A stretch of 42,500 nt of DNA from Prorocentrum cordatum (GCA_963575745.1 CAUYUJ010001745.1:15001-57500); one strand, 5' to 3'. Shown: positions 29,728 through 38,355, counted from the stretch's first letter. Numbers and translations are program-made. Notes: generated from the letters alone by a model not told the origin.

Positions 29728-32700
29728 TTACTCGGAGGCAGCACCCGCCGCGTAGGAACCGATCGCGGCTTCGGCTGCCGAAACGTGCAAAGCCTCTAGC
29801 ACTGACTTGCTGGGACCCGATCTGGACGGGTGGAGGCCTCGCCTGATCCTGCTGAGGTTCTCGAGGCCTTTGCCGGTGGGTCCCAGGGCCCTGCGCTCTC
29901 CCACTTGGTGGGAGAGAGGGCACGGCAAAAGTAGGCTTTTAACTTGGTGCGTGGCCGTATGGCCGCACTTCACACAGAAGAACATTTGCCACTTGGGGAT
30001 GGTGGCCAACGTGTGGGAGGGGTGAATCGCCTTGCCACTGATCACGCGGGGACCCCTCGACCACAGCACCTCGCCACACGCAGCAAACTCGGGAAGGGGG
30101 CAAGGCGGCACACACTCTGTGGCGGCAGCTGGAATAACGTGGCAAGCGTCAACGATGATGAGGCAGGCAGGGCATCTCCATTTGTCTGCACACCGCTCGA
30201 ATTTGTGCTGAGAAGCCGCGATCGCGGTCTGCAACAGAGAGCGAGGGGCTGCCTCCTGGGTGGGTTGCCTCTCTGGCCACAGTCCTCGAGGCTCTGAATT
30301 CTTGCCTAAGGAACGTAAGATCAGTCGTGCCCTCTGACGGACGATGGCTGCAATAGCGTCGTATTCATCGGTCCTGGGGACAGGCGGGAGGGCAAGGGTG
30401 GCCGACTTGTGGGCCGCGCTTCCCGCGAGCTCGTCGGCATGCTGGTTGCCGAGAGCAAGAAATTTTTGGAAACCATGCAAAGTCAGGGGATCGGCGTGAG
30501 ATGGGGTCCAGAGCACCGTGACCGAAGAGCCGCCGCCAGATCGATCCTGCACGAGGTGCCGAATTCTCAGCCAGAGATCCCCATTCTTATTCTTGCCTCT
30601 AAGGCTGCCAGGTCTGAGACATCTGCCATTCTGCCAGCCGCGCTGCAGGGCTAGGTGATCTGTAACAAACGTGAAATCCTGCTGGCACGTCTCCAGTGCC
30701 AGGCAAAACGCATGCAATTCGCCTCTTGGGACGGTCTGGCGGGGGCCTGGGAGGGGGGCGAGGAGGCCCGCGTGGAGGGTCCAGGAGGCCGAGGGAGGGT
30801 CCCATCGGAGGGCCGCGAGGCCAGAACCAACACGCCGTCGCCTGACGTCGTCGGAAAAGGCGCCGCCAGACCCGTCACCAAAAAGAAACAACTCGCCCTC
30901 AGCGTTACGAGCTCCTTCCCACGACGGCAGACCCTCCCGCACCGCACCAACAAACTCCCACCCGTCCCTCCCAGTCAATGGCTCGAACGCGGGCGTAGTG
31001 AGAGCGACAGAGGGAATGCCACGGAGCCACAGGGCGGGGTCGGCATCGACCCCCGCCACGGCTCGCGGTAGTAACTTGTCACTGGCCTCAAACTCAGGTC
31101 CCACATTCGCCTCGCACTGCCACATTCGGTGAAACAAGGTTTCAGGAACTCCCGCGCTGCATCGGTCACAGTTCTTGTCGATCTGGTAGCCCGCGTTGTG
31201 GAGGCGGTCTCTGGTCCATTGTCCTCCGCTGATGATGGTGTTGTTGAGGGCCCAGTCGCTGAAGTCACCGTTTGCGAGGAGCCTCCTTTGTTCAATGCGG
31301 ATAGTGACCATGTCCGCGCCTCCAGCCAGCGTGTCACCATGGTCATGCGTAGCGGCCTGTGTCCAGAGGAGCCTGTGTAAATCCTCGCTGAGGTCCTGCA
31401 ATACTGCGTGGATGTCGGCGTCGAGGAGGTCAGGGTCATCGGCAGGGGGGAGGTTCCATTCCTCGATGTAGCCGTCCTTCGTACGCCTCCACGTGGTTGC
31501 TGAGGTCGGCTCCCAACTGGCCTCCAGCAGGGTCGCGATGGCCGCGCCTGTGGGCCCCTTGACCCTGCACCACAGCTTGGGGCCTGCGGCGAGCAAGGTG
31601 GTCTTGATCCTTGGCCATGCTCTGATGATCCTGGCGCGCGTGCTCGGGTGGCGTATCCAGTGCTGAAGCCAAGCCTCGATGAATTCGATCCTTAGGGAAA
31701 CTCCGGGGTCCATGCCGTCGAAGGTGGCGCCGAGGAGGGAGGTGAGGCATCGGCCCGCTGCTGCTCCCGCGGCCGCAATGGCAGCCTGACGCCGCCATCG
31801 TAGTAGAGCGAGCCGAGCGAGGCCGTGCACCTGATGACCGAATACTCCTTCGGGGAGAGCTCCAGTACGCCACAGTCCTGCTGAGATTCGAGCCTGCTGT
31901 GCAGTGCTCCGTAGTCGGTGTATCTTGCGAAACCTAGCTGCGGCTGAGCTCTGTCGCTTCCTGGCTTTGGCTTGTACCCGTCGAGTAGCCGCAGCCGCGT
32001 CAACCCCGAGGTCGACGGCCGTGGCGGTCGCAGTAACTGGGACGTCGTACTGCCGCAACTTCTTGGCTAGCGATTTGCGGACCTTGGGGGTGGAGCCGAT
32101 GAGGACAGTCTTGTCTGAGATAGGCAGCTCGAACTCCTTTAAACCGTCGCAGAGCGTCTTGGCGGCACGGGGGAGGTGCTTCTGTAGAGTGCGTAGGACC
32201 CCTTCGACTCGAAGAACAGTGTCATCCACGAAGGTCCACATCTGGGCAAGCTCCGCCTGAGCTTGGGCTTGCCGTAGAATAGGAAGTAAAATGAGTCGTG
32301 CCAAGGTCGTGCCGTGAGGGGAGCCTGCAATGATGCCTTTGGAGGCGAAGATAGGTATACTCACCCATTCTCGACTGCGCAAGAATCTGGGCGCCAGGTA
32401 TAGCTGCACTTCCAGTAGTAGAATGATGGGGGGAAAGCCGCAGTTGAGGCCGACCATAATGAGGTTGGCGAGCTTGATATTGTCGTAGAACTTCTGGATG
32501 TCTAGTAGCAACGTGGCTGACTGTATGCCAAGTGCTGAGGCTGTCTCGTCTAACAAGGCCCTATGTAGGGCGGCCTGGAGAGCTGAGGAGCCTTTGATGG
32601 CTGTAGTCCAAAAGTCGTCCAGACCTTGGGTCCAGGATGCAGATGCAGTCGATCTGATGCGAGACCAGAGTCTGGCCATATGAGGTAGCATGCCGAGGAC

Positions 32701-34335
32701 CCTGTCGCCTCCAGCCTTCTTGGCGGCGAGAGCTGCAATAGTGCCTGAAATTTGTAGTGGCCAGATGCCTGCTTGCTCTACTGAGTTGAGGATCTCCGCA
32801 TAGGCTTCGACTGCTGGTTCTGGTAGTCGATGGAGGTCGCGAGGTCCAAGGGCGTCAACTCCATGTGCTTTACTGGGTGGTATGCGGCCGTGAAAGCGGT
32901 GTACGATCTCGGCTGTGATGGGCTCGAGCGGTTGGCGAGCGGCTGCTGCCTTGGCCTTTGACAGGGCCTGTAGGATGTCGTCGGGGGTCTCGGTGGCTTG
33001 CCATACTTGTTGCCATGGTAGCTTCTTGTTGTTCATGATAACGGCGGGGTCGGCGATGGTCAGGTTGGTTGTGTAGGCCTCGATGTGACGTACGGGCGCT
33101 GGCTTGACATGGGCGTGTAGTACTCCAGGGCGGTGCTTCCATTGCTTGGCGAGCCAAGCACCGTAGGCCCTCTTGGACTTGGCGAGAGCGGCGGAGAGCG
33201 CTCTGGAGGCCCAAGTAGCGGTAATAGTGACCAAGTCGTCGGTGTCCTCATTGTCCAAGTGCGGGGCCCAGACGAGTGCAAACCAGCGGAAAATGGTGCC
33301 CTCGTCCTTCTCGAACTGGAGGTCGTGAAAGTGAGTGTTGAAGCGGTCCGCGCGCTGCTGGATGATGGAGGCCTGCTGCTGCATGAGCGCTGTGTGTTTG
33401 GGCTTGTCGTGAAGCGCAGCGTAGCGCTTGATGAGGGTGAGCGTGATTGCCCACCATTCCGACTGAGGGTCATGTACGTGTACGCGGCCTGGGGCGGCGG
33501 CCGTCTTCTTCCAAGACAACTGGTAGCCTTGGGCTCGGCCTGTGTATGCTGTGGCTTCCTTCGGGTCGATCTGGTGGTGGCTGATCATGGTGTTCTCGAG
33601 CGCCGTGACCCATTTGGCGTACTTGAGGTTGAGGTCGTCGGCGTCGTGCACCCAGTGTGTGCACACGAAGTGCGCGTGAGGCTGCTTACAACGCGTGGGC
33701 ACCGCTTGCTGCCATTGTTCTTCCCACAGGTCCCTCGGGATAGCATAAGGGATAGGTTCCTGTGCTGCGGGCTCGTCCTGTGGCTGGGGCTGTGCTGCTG
33801 CTTGTTGGAGTTCAGGAGGTAGATCGCGTAGGCGTGCTGCTCGAGCTTCTGCTGTTTTACGTTTCTTGATGGCGGTCTTGCTGTTGGGGTCTGGCGGGAT
33901 CCTGGGTCTGTCCACTGTGGGGAATGCCCTGGGGGTATGGATCGACTGATACCACCAGGGGTCTGCACTGCCTGCTCGAACTTCAAGGCCAACATGGGTG
34001 GCCCAGGGTACGGTGGGGCACTGGCGAATGGAGATCGTGTGCTCGATGCCAGTCTTGACCAATGCGAAATCAAGCGTGAGTCCCTGGCCCTTGTCGCACG
34101 TGGCGGATCCAGGCGCTCGCACAATGGTAGCATTCCATTTGGCGGGCCACTCTGTAGCCGCGAGCTGCTCAGGTGTCATATTCCAATCGGCCAGGATGAT
34201 CCAAGGGTCCGTGAGCATAGTAACGAAGGCTCCCAGCGAGAGTAGCTTATCGTGCACTGCACCCTCGATCTGCCTGCGGGGTTCCAGATACGCTGCAATA
34301 ACGACCAGGTTGCCAGAGCGTCTGTGCCATACCAT
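29728..34335 (-). CDS. LINE ORF2: endonuclease end, reverse transcriptase, RNase H, zinc motifs
   Basis: A 1,535-codon frame starting inside the endonuclease; in-frame homology continues upstream to about 34547, where a frameshift occurs. Positions in this frame: APE-type endonuclease motif ILADWNMTP at 47-55; RT motif A LLLDIQKFYDNI with Asp612; motif B-like AGSPHGTTLAR at 670-680; motif C TFVDD at 701-705, with both Asp present; Cys-His motif CDRC...H...C at 1056-1074; RNase H with Asp1154 (FGDGSGG), Glu1206 (RGELHA), Asp1226 (VTDHLAL) and Asp1301 (NQHADELA). Cys pairs (RCPAC, FCVKCGH) follow near the C-terminus. All visible RT and RNase H catalytic acids are intact. It would nick target DNA and copy the element RNA there. 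Confidence 0.95.
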   Translation of the reverse strand: MVWHRRSGNLVVIAAYLEPRRQIEGAVHDKLLSLGAFVTMLTDPWIILADWNMTPEQLAATEWPAKWNATIVRAPGSATCDKGQGLTLDFALVKTGIEHTISIRQCPTVPWATHVGLEVRAGSADPWWYQSIHTPRAFPTVDRPRIPPDPNSKTAIKKRKTAEARAARLRDLPPELQQAAAQPQPQDEPAAQEPIPYAIPRDLWEEQWQQAVPTRCKQPHAHFVCTHWVHDADDLNLKYAKWVTALENTMISHHQIDPKEATAYTGRAQGYQLSWKKTAAAPGRVHVHDPQSEWWAITLTLIKRYAALHDKPKHTALMQQQASIIQQRADRFNTHFHDLQFEKDEGTIFRWFALVWAPHLDNEDTDDLVTITATWASRALSAALAKSKRAYGAWLAKQWKHRPGVLHAHVKPAPVRHIEAYTTNLTIADPAVIMNNKKLPWQQVWQATETPDDILQALSKAKAAAARQPLEPITAEIVHRFHGRIPPSKAHGVDALGPRDLHRLPEPAVEAYAEILNSVEQAGIWPLQISGTIAALAAKKAGGDRVLGMLPHMARLWSRIRSTASASWTQGLDDFWTTAIKGSSALQAALHRALLDETASALGIQSATLLLDIQKFYDNIKLANLIMVGLNCGFPPIILLLEVQLYLAPRFLRSREWVSIPIFASKGIIAGSPHGTTLARLILLPILRQAQAQAELAQMWTFVDDTVLRVEGVLRTLQKHLPRAAKTLCDGLKEFELPISDKTVLIGSTPKVRKSLAKKLRQYDVPVTATATAVDLGVDAAAATRRVQAKARKRQSSAAARFRKIHRLRSTAQQARISAGLWRTGALPEGVFGHQVHGLARLALLRWRRQAAIAAAGAAAGRCLTSLLGATFDGMDPGVSLRIEFIEAWLQHWIRHPSTRARIIRAWPRIKTTLLAAGPKLWCRVKGPTGAAIATLLEASWEPTSATTWRRTKDGYIEEWNLPPADDPDLLDADIHAVLQDLSEDLHRLLWTQAATHDHGDTLAGGADMVTIRIEQRRLLANGDFSDWALNNTIISGGQWTRDRLHNAGYQIDKNCDRCSAGVPETLFHRMWQCEANVGPEFEASDKLLPRAVAGVDADPALWLRGIPSVALTTPAFEPLTGRDGWEFVGAVREGLPSWEGARNAEGELFLFGDGSGGAFSDDVRRRRVGSGLAALRWDPPSASWTLHAGLLAPLPGPRQTVPRGELHAFCLALETCQQDFTFVTDHLALQRGWQNGRCLRPGSLRGKNKNGDLWLRIRHLVQDRSGGGSSVTVLWTPSHADPLTLHGFQKFLALGNQHADELAGSAAHKSATLALPPVPRTDEYDAIAAIVRQRARLILRSLGKNSEPRGLWPERQPTQEAAPRSLLQTAIAASQHKFERCADKWRCPACLIIVDACHVIPAAATECVPPCPLPEFAACGEVLWSRGPRVISGKAIHPSHTLATIPKWQMFFCVKCGHTATHQVKSLLLPCPLSHQVGERRALGPTGKGLENLSRIRRGLHPSRSGPSKSVLEALHVSAAEAAIGSYAAGAASE

Positions 34336-34539
34336 GGGCGTGAAGCCGCGGAACGGGTCGGGCCTGCGCTGGGAGATGGCCAGGTCGCGGAGGTGGTTGA
34401 ACGTTGTGGCCTGGACATGGTACCTGGAAAAGATAATCTCGCCACCCGTGTTGCCTCCGTCTGATCTGCTGGTCGGCGTGGCCGTAGTCGATGATATCCT
34501 CCAACCGTCCGCTGCTAGCTTGTCGTAGACGAGAGACGC

Positions 34540-35101
34540 TTTTCCATGCCACCATCTGATATTGTTTGCCTGGCCCTGCCAGCCATTTCTCCGACTGTGG
34601 CCCCCACTGGGTAATGTTGGAGAAGAACAGGGAGTGATCTGACGGCGTGGGCTTCGTAGGGCTTTCGTCTTGGTAGACGGGTCTGGGGTCTGGTCTCGGG
34701 CTGCTGGGCTTCCATGAGCCTTTCCCTGCGGTCAAGTCGACAGCTTTCGCCATCTCATCGCCCCCTACCAAGGACTGCGTCTTGGGCGGGGCGGCATCAG
34801 GGTTTGCCATTGGCGAAGGCTCCCCTGGTTCCTGCACCACATGCATGTCGACAGCTTGGGCCGTCTCATCGCTCCCGACCGAGGACTGCGTCTCGGGCGG
34901 AGCGGCATCAGGGTCGGCGCGCGCGGCTCGCCGCGGCTGCCCTGGGTCCCACGCCACTGGGTCGACGGACTGTGCCGCCTCATCGCCCCCTACCGAGGAC
35001 AGCGTCTCGGGCGGGGCGGTAGCGTACTGATCTGTGGCTGCGAAATCGATGTGGGCGTCCAACTCGGCCAGCTCGTCGAACGGGTCGAGGACTGCGTCCA
35101 T
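34540..35101 (-). CDS. LINE ORF2 N-terminal part: repeat-rich linker and start of endonuclease
   Basis: Proposed start is the ATG at 35101-35099 (MDAVLDPFDELAELDAHIDF), 91 nt after the ORF1 stop. A triplicated 37-38 residue unit follows (core APPETQSSVGSDETAQAVD; DNA period 111-114 bp, about 34717-35024). Then comes FSNITQWGPQSEKWLAGPGK, the usual opening of an APE-like endonuclease. At about 34543-34549 this frame leaves homology, and the frame of the 1,535-codon ORF takes over with YDKLAADGWRISSTTATPTS and SDGGNTGGEIIF. The total length from 35101 to 29728 is one base more than a multiple of three, which fits a single-base indel. The open frame extends upstream to 35362, but that part is a shadow of ORF1. 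Confidence 0.8.
34717..35024. repeat. 111-114 bp tandem repeat in LINE ORF2
   Basis: Three units recur, anchored by CATCGCCCCCTACCGAGGAC variants at about 34757, 34868 and 34981. The period is a multiple of three, so the protein repeats too. Confidence 0.85.
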
Positions 35102-35192
35102 TGTGTTGATGATCGGTGGGTTGTCGTAGCTCTTGGTCTCTGACGGTAGGCGCCCCGTCTCACCATTCCGTCCAGGGTCGGGTTGTAGGCGG

Positions 35193-36420
35193 CTACAGAG
35201 GCTGCTGCGCTCCAGCCGCGGCGGTCGCAGTGGGCTTGCGCATCTGGCTGAGCACCTTCTGTGCCTTGTCTTCGAGGTCGGGGTCCTCGTTGATCGCTGG
35301 CACAGGCTGCGCGCCAAAGCTGCCGTCAGAAGTAGCGCCAGCAGCAGGCGCGGGAGGCTCATCGCTTGGCGCCGCTGGCGAAGAGGCCGCAGTGCCCTCA
35401 GCGTCCGCTGCGGCTGCCGCTGGGGGGTTCGCCTGCTGCCGCCGAGGCGGCGGGCGGTGGTCCACCTCCCTCTCGGGCGTGCCCATCCTCGTCGGACCGC
35501 TGTCGCTTGGAGGCGAAGCGCGTGCGCATGGTGCTGGCCTCTGCGCGGAGCTGGCTGATGCGGCTGGCGGTGTTGCCGAAGAGCTCAGTGACCTTGGCCT
35601 TGAGCTCCGTGGCGAAGCGCTGTTGGAGGGATTCCCATGCCTGGCGGTCACTGTCGTCGATGTCGAGGCCTTGGAGATCGAACGCCGAACCCGCTTCGAT
35701 GGATATGTCACCGTCCTCGAGGAGGCTGGCGAGGTTGAACGTCGGGTTCTGCTGCGAGGCCGTGGGAGTAGCAGTGCCGCCCTTGCGAGCGACTTGGAGT
35801 GCATCGAGAGCCGCTTGGGCCTCGGCCTGGGCTTCTGCCAACTTGTAGGCGGCCTCCTCCGACGCCGCCTTGCGCTCGGTGTACCAGCTGAGCGCCTTTT
35901 GCTCGCTTTCGAGCAGCCTCTCCAGATTGTTCTTGCAGCGGCGCTCCGTAGCCTGGGCGCGGCTGTAGATGTCGTTGAGGTCGGCTGGCTTCTGCGGCTG
36001 GGGCGGCGGAATCTGCGACTTGATGCCGTCGATGGCTGCCTTGTCGATGTGGGGGGCGATCGCCTGGAGCTCCGCCAGGATGTCCTCTGCGGAGCGCGCC
36101 TTGGGGGTGTCGTTCTTGCTGGCCCACCAGTCGTCCTCTTGGTCCTTGCCATTGCCTTTGCCGCGGCGGCGGCGGGACTTGGGCCATGAAGACCACGGTT
36201 CCCATCCACCCTCGGGGCTGGGCTGCTGGGTGCAGTTGGACTCGGCCTGGGCTGCGGCTGTGGCGCGGGCCGCCCAAGCACCTTGAACTGGAGGCGGGGC
36301 ATCTGTCCACGGCGCCAAGGCTTTGCTGCACCAGTAGCACGTCTGTTTGGTCTTCCAGTTCCAGGCGTACGAGCAGGAGTAGCACTTGACGTAGGCGCTG
36401 CGCTGCTGCGGAGGCGCCAT
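35193..36420 (-). CDS. LINE ORF1: zinc-ribbon, coiled-coil nucleic-acid-binding protein
   Basis: Start at the ATG 36420-36418 (MAPPQQRSAYVKCYSCSYAW). A zinc ribbon is visible at Cys13-x2-Cys16-x11-Cys28-x2-Cys31, with Trp20 and Trp22 between. A basic stretch SRRRRGKGNGK follows. A long charged helical region, likely coiled coil (from ADLNDIYSRAQATERRCKNN to about AALDALQVARK), precedes DGDISIEAGSAFDLQGLDID and a final helix. The frame stops at 35398, but plausible continuation (NEDPDLEDKAQKVLSQMRKP) lies in another frame ending at 35193, so one frameshift probably sits near 35400-35470; 36420-35193 is 1,228 nt, again one more than a multiple of three. It would bind element RNA in the particle used for retrotransposition. 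Confidence 0.75.
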
Positions 36421-36560
36421 GGACGAACTGAGGAACAGAGAGAGCTCACCTGCGGGTTGCAGGAGGCACACGGAGAGTTGAACAAATCTGTCGGGCTCAA
36501 GAGCCCTGGCACTGGCCGCGGACTAGCGATATCCACTTGTTCCCCTGTGGAACTAGGCAT
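36421..36560 (-). other. LINE 5' leader
   Basis: 140 nt between the spliced leader and the preferred ORF1 start. An ATG directly follows the leader (36560-36558) and opens a 455-codon frame, but that frame is Arg/Ser/Pro-rich over the ORF1 core, so it is not the main protein. It could act as an upstream start. Confidence 0.6.
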
Positions 36561-36580
36561 CTTGAGCCAAAATGGCTACG
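36561..36580 (-). other. Dinoflagellate spliced-leader relic (nt 3-22)
   Basis: On the minus strand the sequence is CGTAGCCATTTTGGCTCAAG, matching the last 20 of the 22 nt of the dinoflagellate spliced leader that is trans-spliced onto nuclear mRNAs. The preceding base is T where the leader has C. No intron donor follows, so this is not an SL RNA gene; it is the 5' end of a reverse-transcribed, trans-spliced transcript. It abuts the TSD at 36581. Confidence 0.97.
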
Positions 36581-36597
36581 ATACTGAAGAGGAGGAG
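36581..36597. repeat. Target-site duplication, right copy
   Basis: ATACTGAAGAGGAGGAG, identical to 29581-29597. The following GACGAGGAGGAG continues the original target sequence. Confidence 0.93.
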
Positions 36598-37649
36598 GAC
36601 GAGGAGGAGCAGGAGGAGGAGAGCCTCATCGGGCGTGCCCGCGGGGCCCCGAAGGCTGCTCCCGAACGTCTGCGGCGGCAGCTGCCCAGGTCGCCCAGTT
36701 TCGCGCATCCACGCCCCGCGAAGCGCGACGCGACGCACATGCTCGCGCACAGGCACGCCATCGCGCCCCCGCGGGTGGCCTACACGCCGCTGGATATGTT
36801 TTTTTTGTTTTTTTGGTCGGCGGGGCGAGAGCGAACCTCTTCCGGTAAAAGCTAGGCGGGCTACGCAGAGCTCTTATTGGGGAGACAGGGCACAGACGGG
36901 CGGGGCCTCAGGCGGCCGGAGGGCGGGCCGGGGTACAGGCGGTGCCGAAGAGCTTGCAAAGGAAAAGGGACGCCTTGGACAGGAGCCAGAGGCGAAGACC
37001 CCGAGGGACACGCCTCTGGACGAGCAACACTACGGTTGCAGCTCGTGCCGAAAAATCGTTTGGAGGAATTTCCCGGGGGAAACTTTCCGTCCCGGGTCCG
37101 TTTCCAACGGTTCCGGGGCGGACAGAGGACGGAAGACGATGGCGACGAAGACAAACGAATCGACTACTGCGGAAGGCACCCACCCTGAATGTTCAATGAG
37201 CGCTGGGGGCGGGGCGGGGGGCAAGAGTACTCAGCATCGAATCGGTGAATCGATCGACTCGAATTGTGCGTCGGATTGGGTTGCCTCGGCACGGAATCGA
37301 AATCGAACTGGATCGGCTGCGCCAGGATGCACAACCGCGCCATGCAAGCATCAGACCTCTCGAAACCGAGTCGGATCGGGTCTTCCAGAATCGACATCGA
37401 ATCGGGTCGATCAGAACGACATGGGCCCTGGGGGGGGGGCGCCCCTGCCGACAGCCCCAAGTGGACCCCCCGTCGCGAAAACCAATACCCCCGCAGACAT
37501 CGCCGCGCCCTCCAGTGCGGCGCGAGCGCAAAACAAATGCGTTCTGATATGCAGCGCTTTGGGCCCAAGTTGCAGTCGAACTACAGCAGCACTGCTGCTG
37601 AGCGCATTGGAACAGAGGCGGAGGGAACGGCAGGAGGGAAGGGTCGGAG
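36598..37649. other. Right flank of the LINE, no gene recognised
   Basis: Begins with a short GAG-rich tract (to about 36622), then GC-rich unique DNA with a T-run at 36799-36815. Around 37215-37400 short GATCGAATCGG-type words recur. Plus frames of 190-360 codons are unrelated to any family I know. Confidence 0.5.
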
Positions 37650-37805
37650 GTTGCTAAAGGTACCCCTGGTCCAGGAGCCCTCAGTTTTCCGCCCAAGTTT
37701 GGGGCGCCTGGGGCCCTCTGGGCCTCGTGGGGGGCGCTCTGGAGGCCGTGGGGTCCCCCTTGGAAATCCTGGGGACGCCTCTGGACCAGGGGCACTCCTA
37801 GCAAC
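37650..37805. mobile_element. 156-bp solitary TIR element
   Basis: Arms 37650-37674 and 37781-37805 are inverted repeats matching at 21 of 25, with a perfect inner 12 bp (CCCCTGGTCCAG / CTGGACCAGGGG). The interior is G-rich and non-coding (GGGGCGCCTGGGGCCCTC). Only one copy was seen here and no TSD is clear. Confidence 0.65.
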
Positions 37806-38002
37806 ACCCAGACGGGGGGAGGGGGAGGGCCGCGAGCGGCTGAAGCGCCCTCAGAGCATGAAGCACTTCGGGGTGTGCCGGAGGCAAGCTCGAGTTCTGG
37901 CAGCCGGTAGCTGAGCGCAGAATACACAAAACCACCACCACGATGCCTGGCCAGGCCCACCCTGGCCAAAGGCACGGCACGCCATCGTCGGAGCAACAAA
38001 AC

Positions 38003-38172
38003 TCTGCATAGAAATAAGCGTTCAACGGTCCGCGCGGCATTCTTGGATCTGCGCTGGGTCCCCTTCCCTGGCGCGCGGACAGCGCCAGGGGCAGAAAAGA
38101 GGCGCCGCCAGGGAGGCCCCAGCGCCGACCTAAGAAATCCGCGCGGACCTCCAAAAACTTGCTGCTTATGCA
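38003..38172. mobile_element. Foldback element (GCGCGGATTTCTTGG family), copy D
   Basis: Starts TGCATAGAAATAAGCG and ends GCTGCTTATGCA, so the terminal inverted repeat extends to the outermost bases. The main arms share GGTCCGCGCGG plus ATTCTTGGAT. The nested palindrome CCCTGGCGCGCGG...GCGCCAGGG is partly conserved. It lies 20 bp from miniature element copy 6. Confidence 0.8.
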
Positions 38173-38192
38173 GTTCACTATTCGAGACCAGG

Positions 38193-38355
38193 CTTAGGTC
38201 GGGTATATCCCCCTGCAGGCGGACGTTGGACCAAAAATGAAAAATAGCCAGAAACAGATTCCAAGATAGCCAAAAAATACTCCAAAAATCGTCCCCAGAC
38301 TATGTTCTGCCCATTTTTGAACAGTCCTCCTGTAGAGGGACAGGCCCGACTTACG
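38193..38355 (+). mobile_element. Miniature inverted-repeat element (GTCGGGC family), copy 6, perfect 6-bp TSD
   Basis: Left end CTTAGGTCGGGTATATCCCC, right end CCTGTAGAGGGACAGGCCCG followed by ACTTACG. ACCAGG flanks both sides (38187-38192 and 38356-38361). The interior is AT-rich with AATCGTCCCCAGACTATGTT. Confidence 0.88.

Larger units (their letters stand above)
29598..36580 (-). mobile_element. Full-length spliced-leader-tagged LINE (6,983 bp)
   Basis: On the minus strand: 20 nt of spliced leader (36580-36561), a 140-nt 5' leader, ORF1 (36420 to 35193), a 91-nt spacer, ORF2 (35101 to 29728) and a 130-nt 3' UTR ending at 29598. The 17-bp duplication directly abuts the spliced leader on one side and the 3' end on the other, so both boundaries are fixed. 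There is no poly(A) tail. Each ORF contains one apparent frameshift, so this copy is probably inactive though recent, because its TSD is perfect. Domain order endonuclease-RT-RNase H places it broadly with I/R1/Tad-type non-LTR elements. Confidence 0.93.

Noticed and set aside
29408-29923. 171-codon minus frame at the LINE 3' end
   Set aside because: It overlaps the ORF2 C-terminus in another frame, then crosses the TSD into flanking DNA.
35193-36560. 455-codon frame starting directly after the spliced leader as the true ORF1
   Set aside because: Over the ORF1 core it is Arg/Ser/Pro/Thr-rich with no motif, while the overlapping frame has a zinc ribbon and coiled coil. Only its last part is probably real, through a frameshift.
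36561-36580. A spliced-leader RNA gene
   Set aside because: No splice donor follows the leader and no small-RNA structure is seen; the sequence runs directly into the LINE leader and ORF1.
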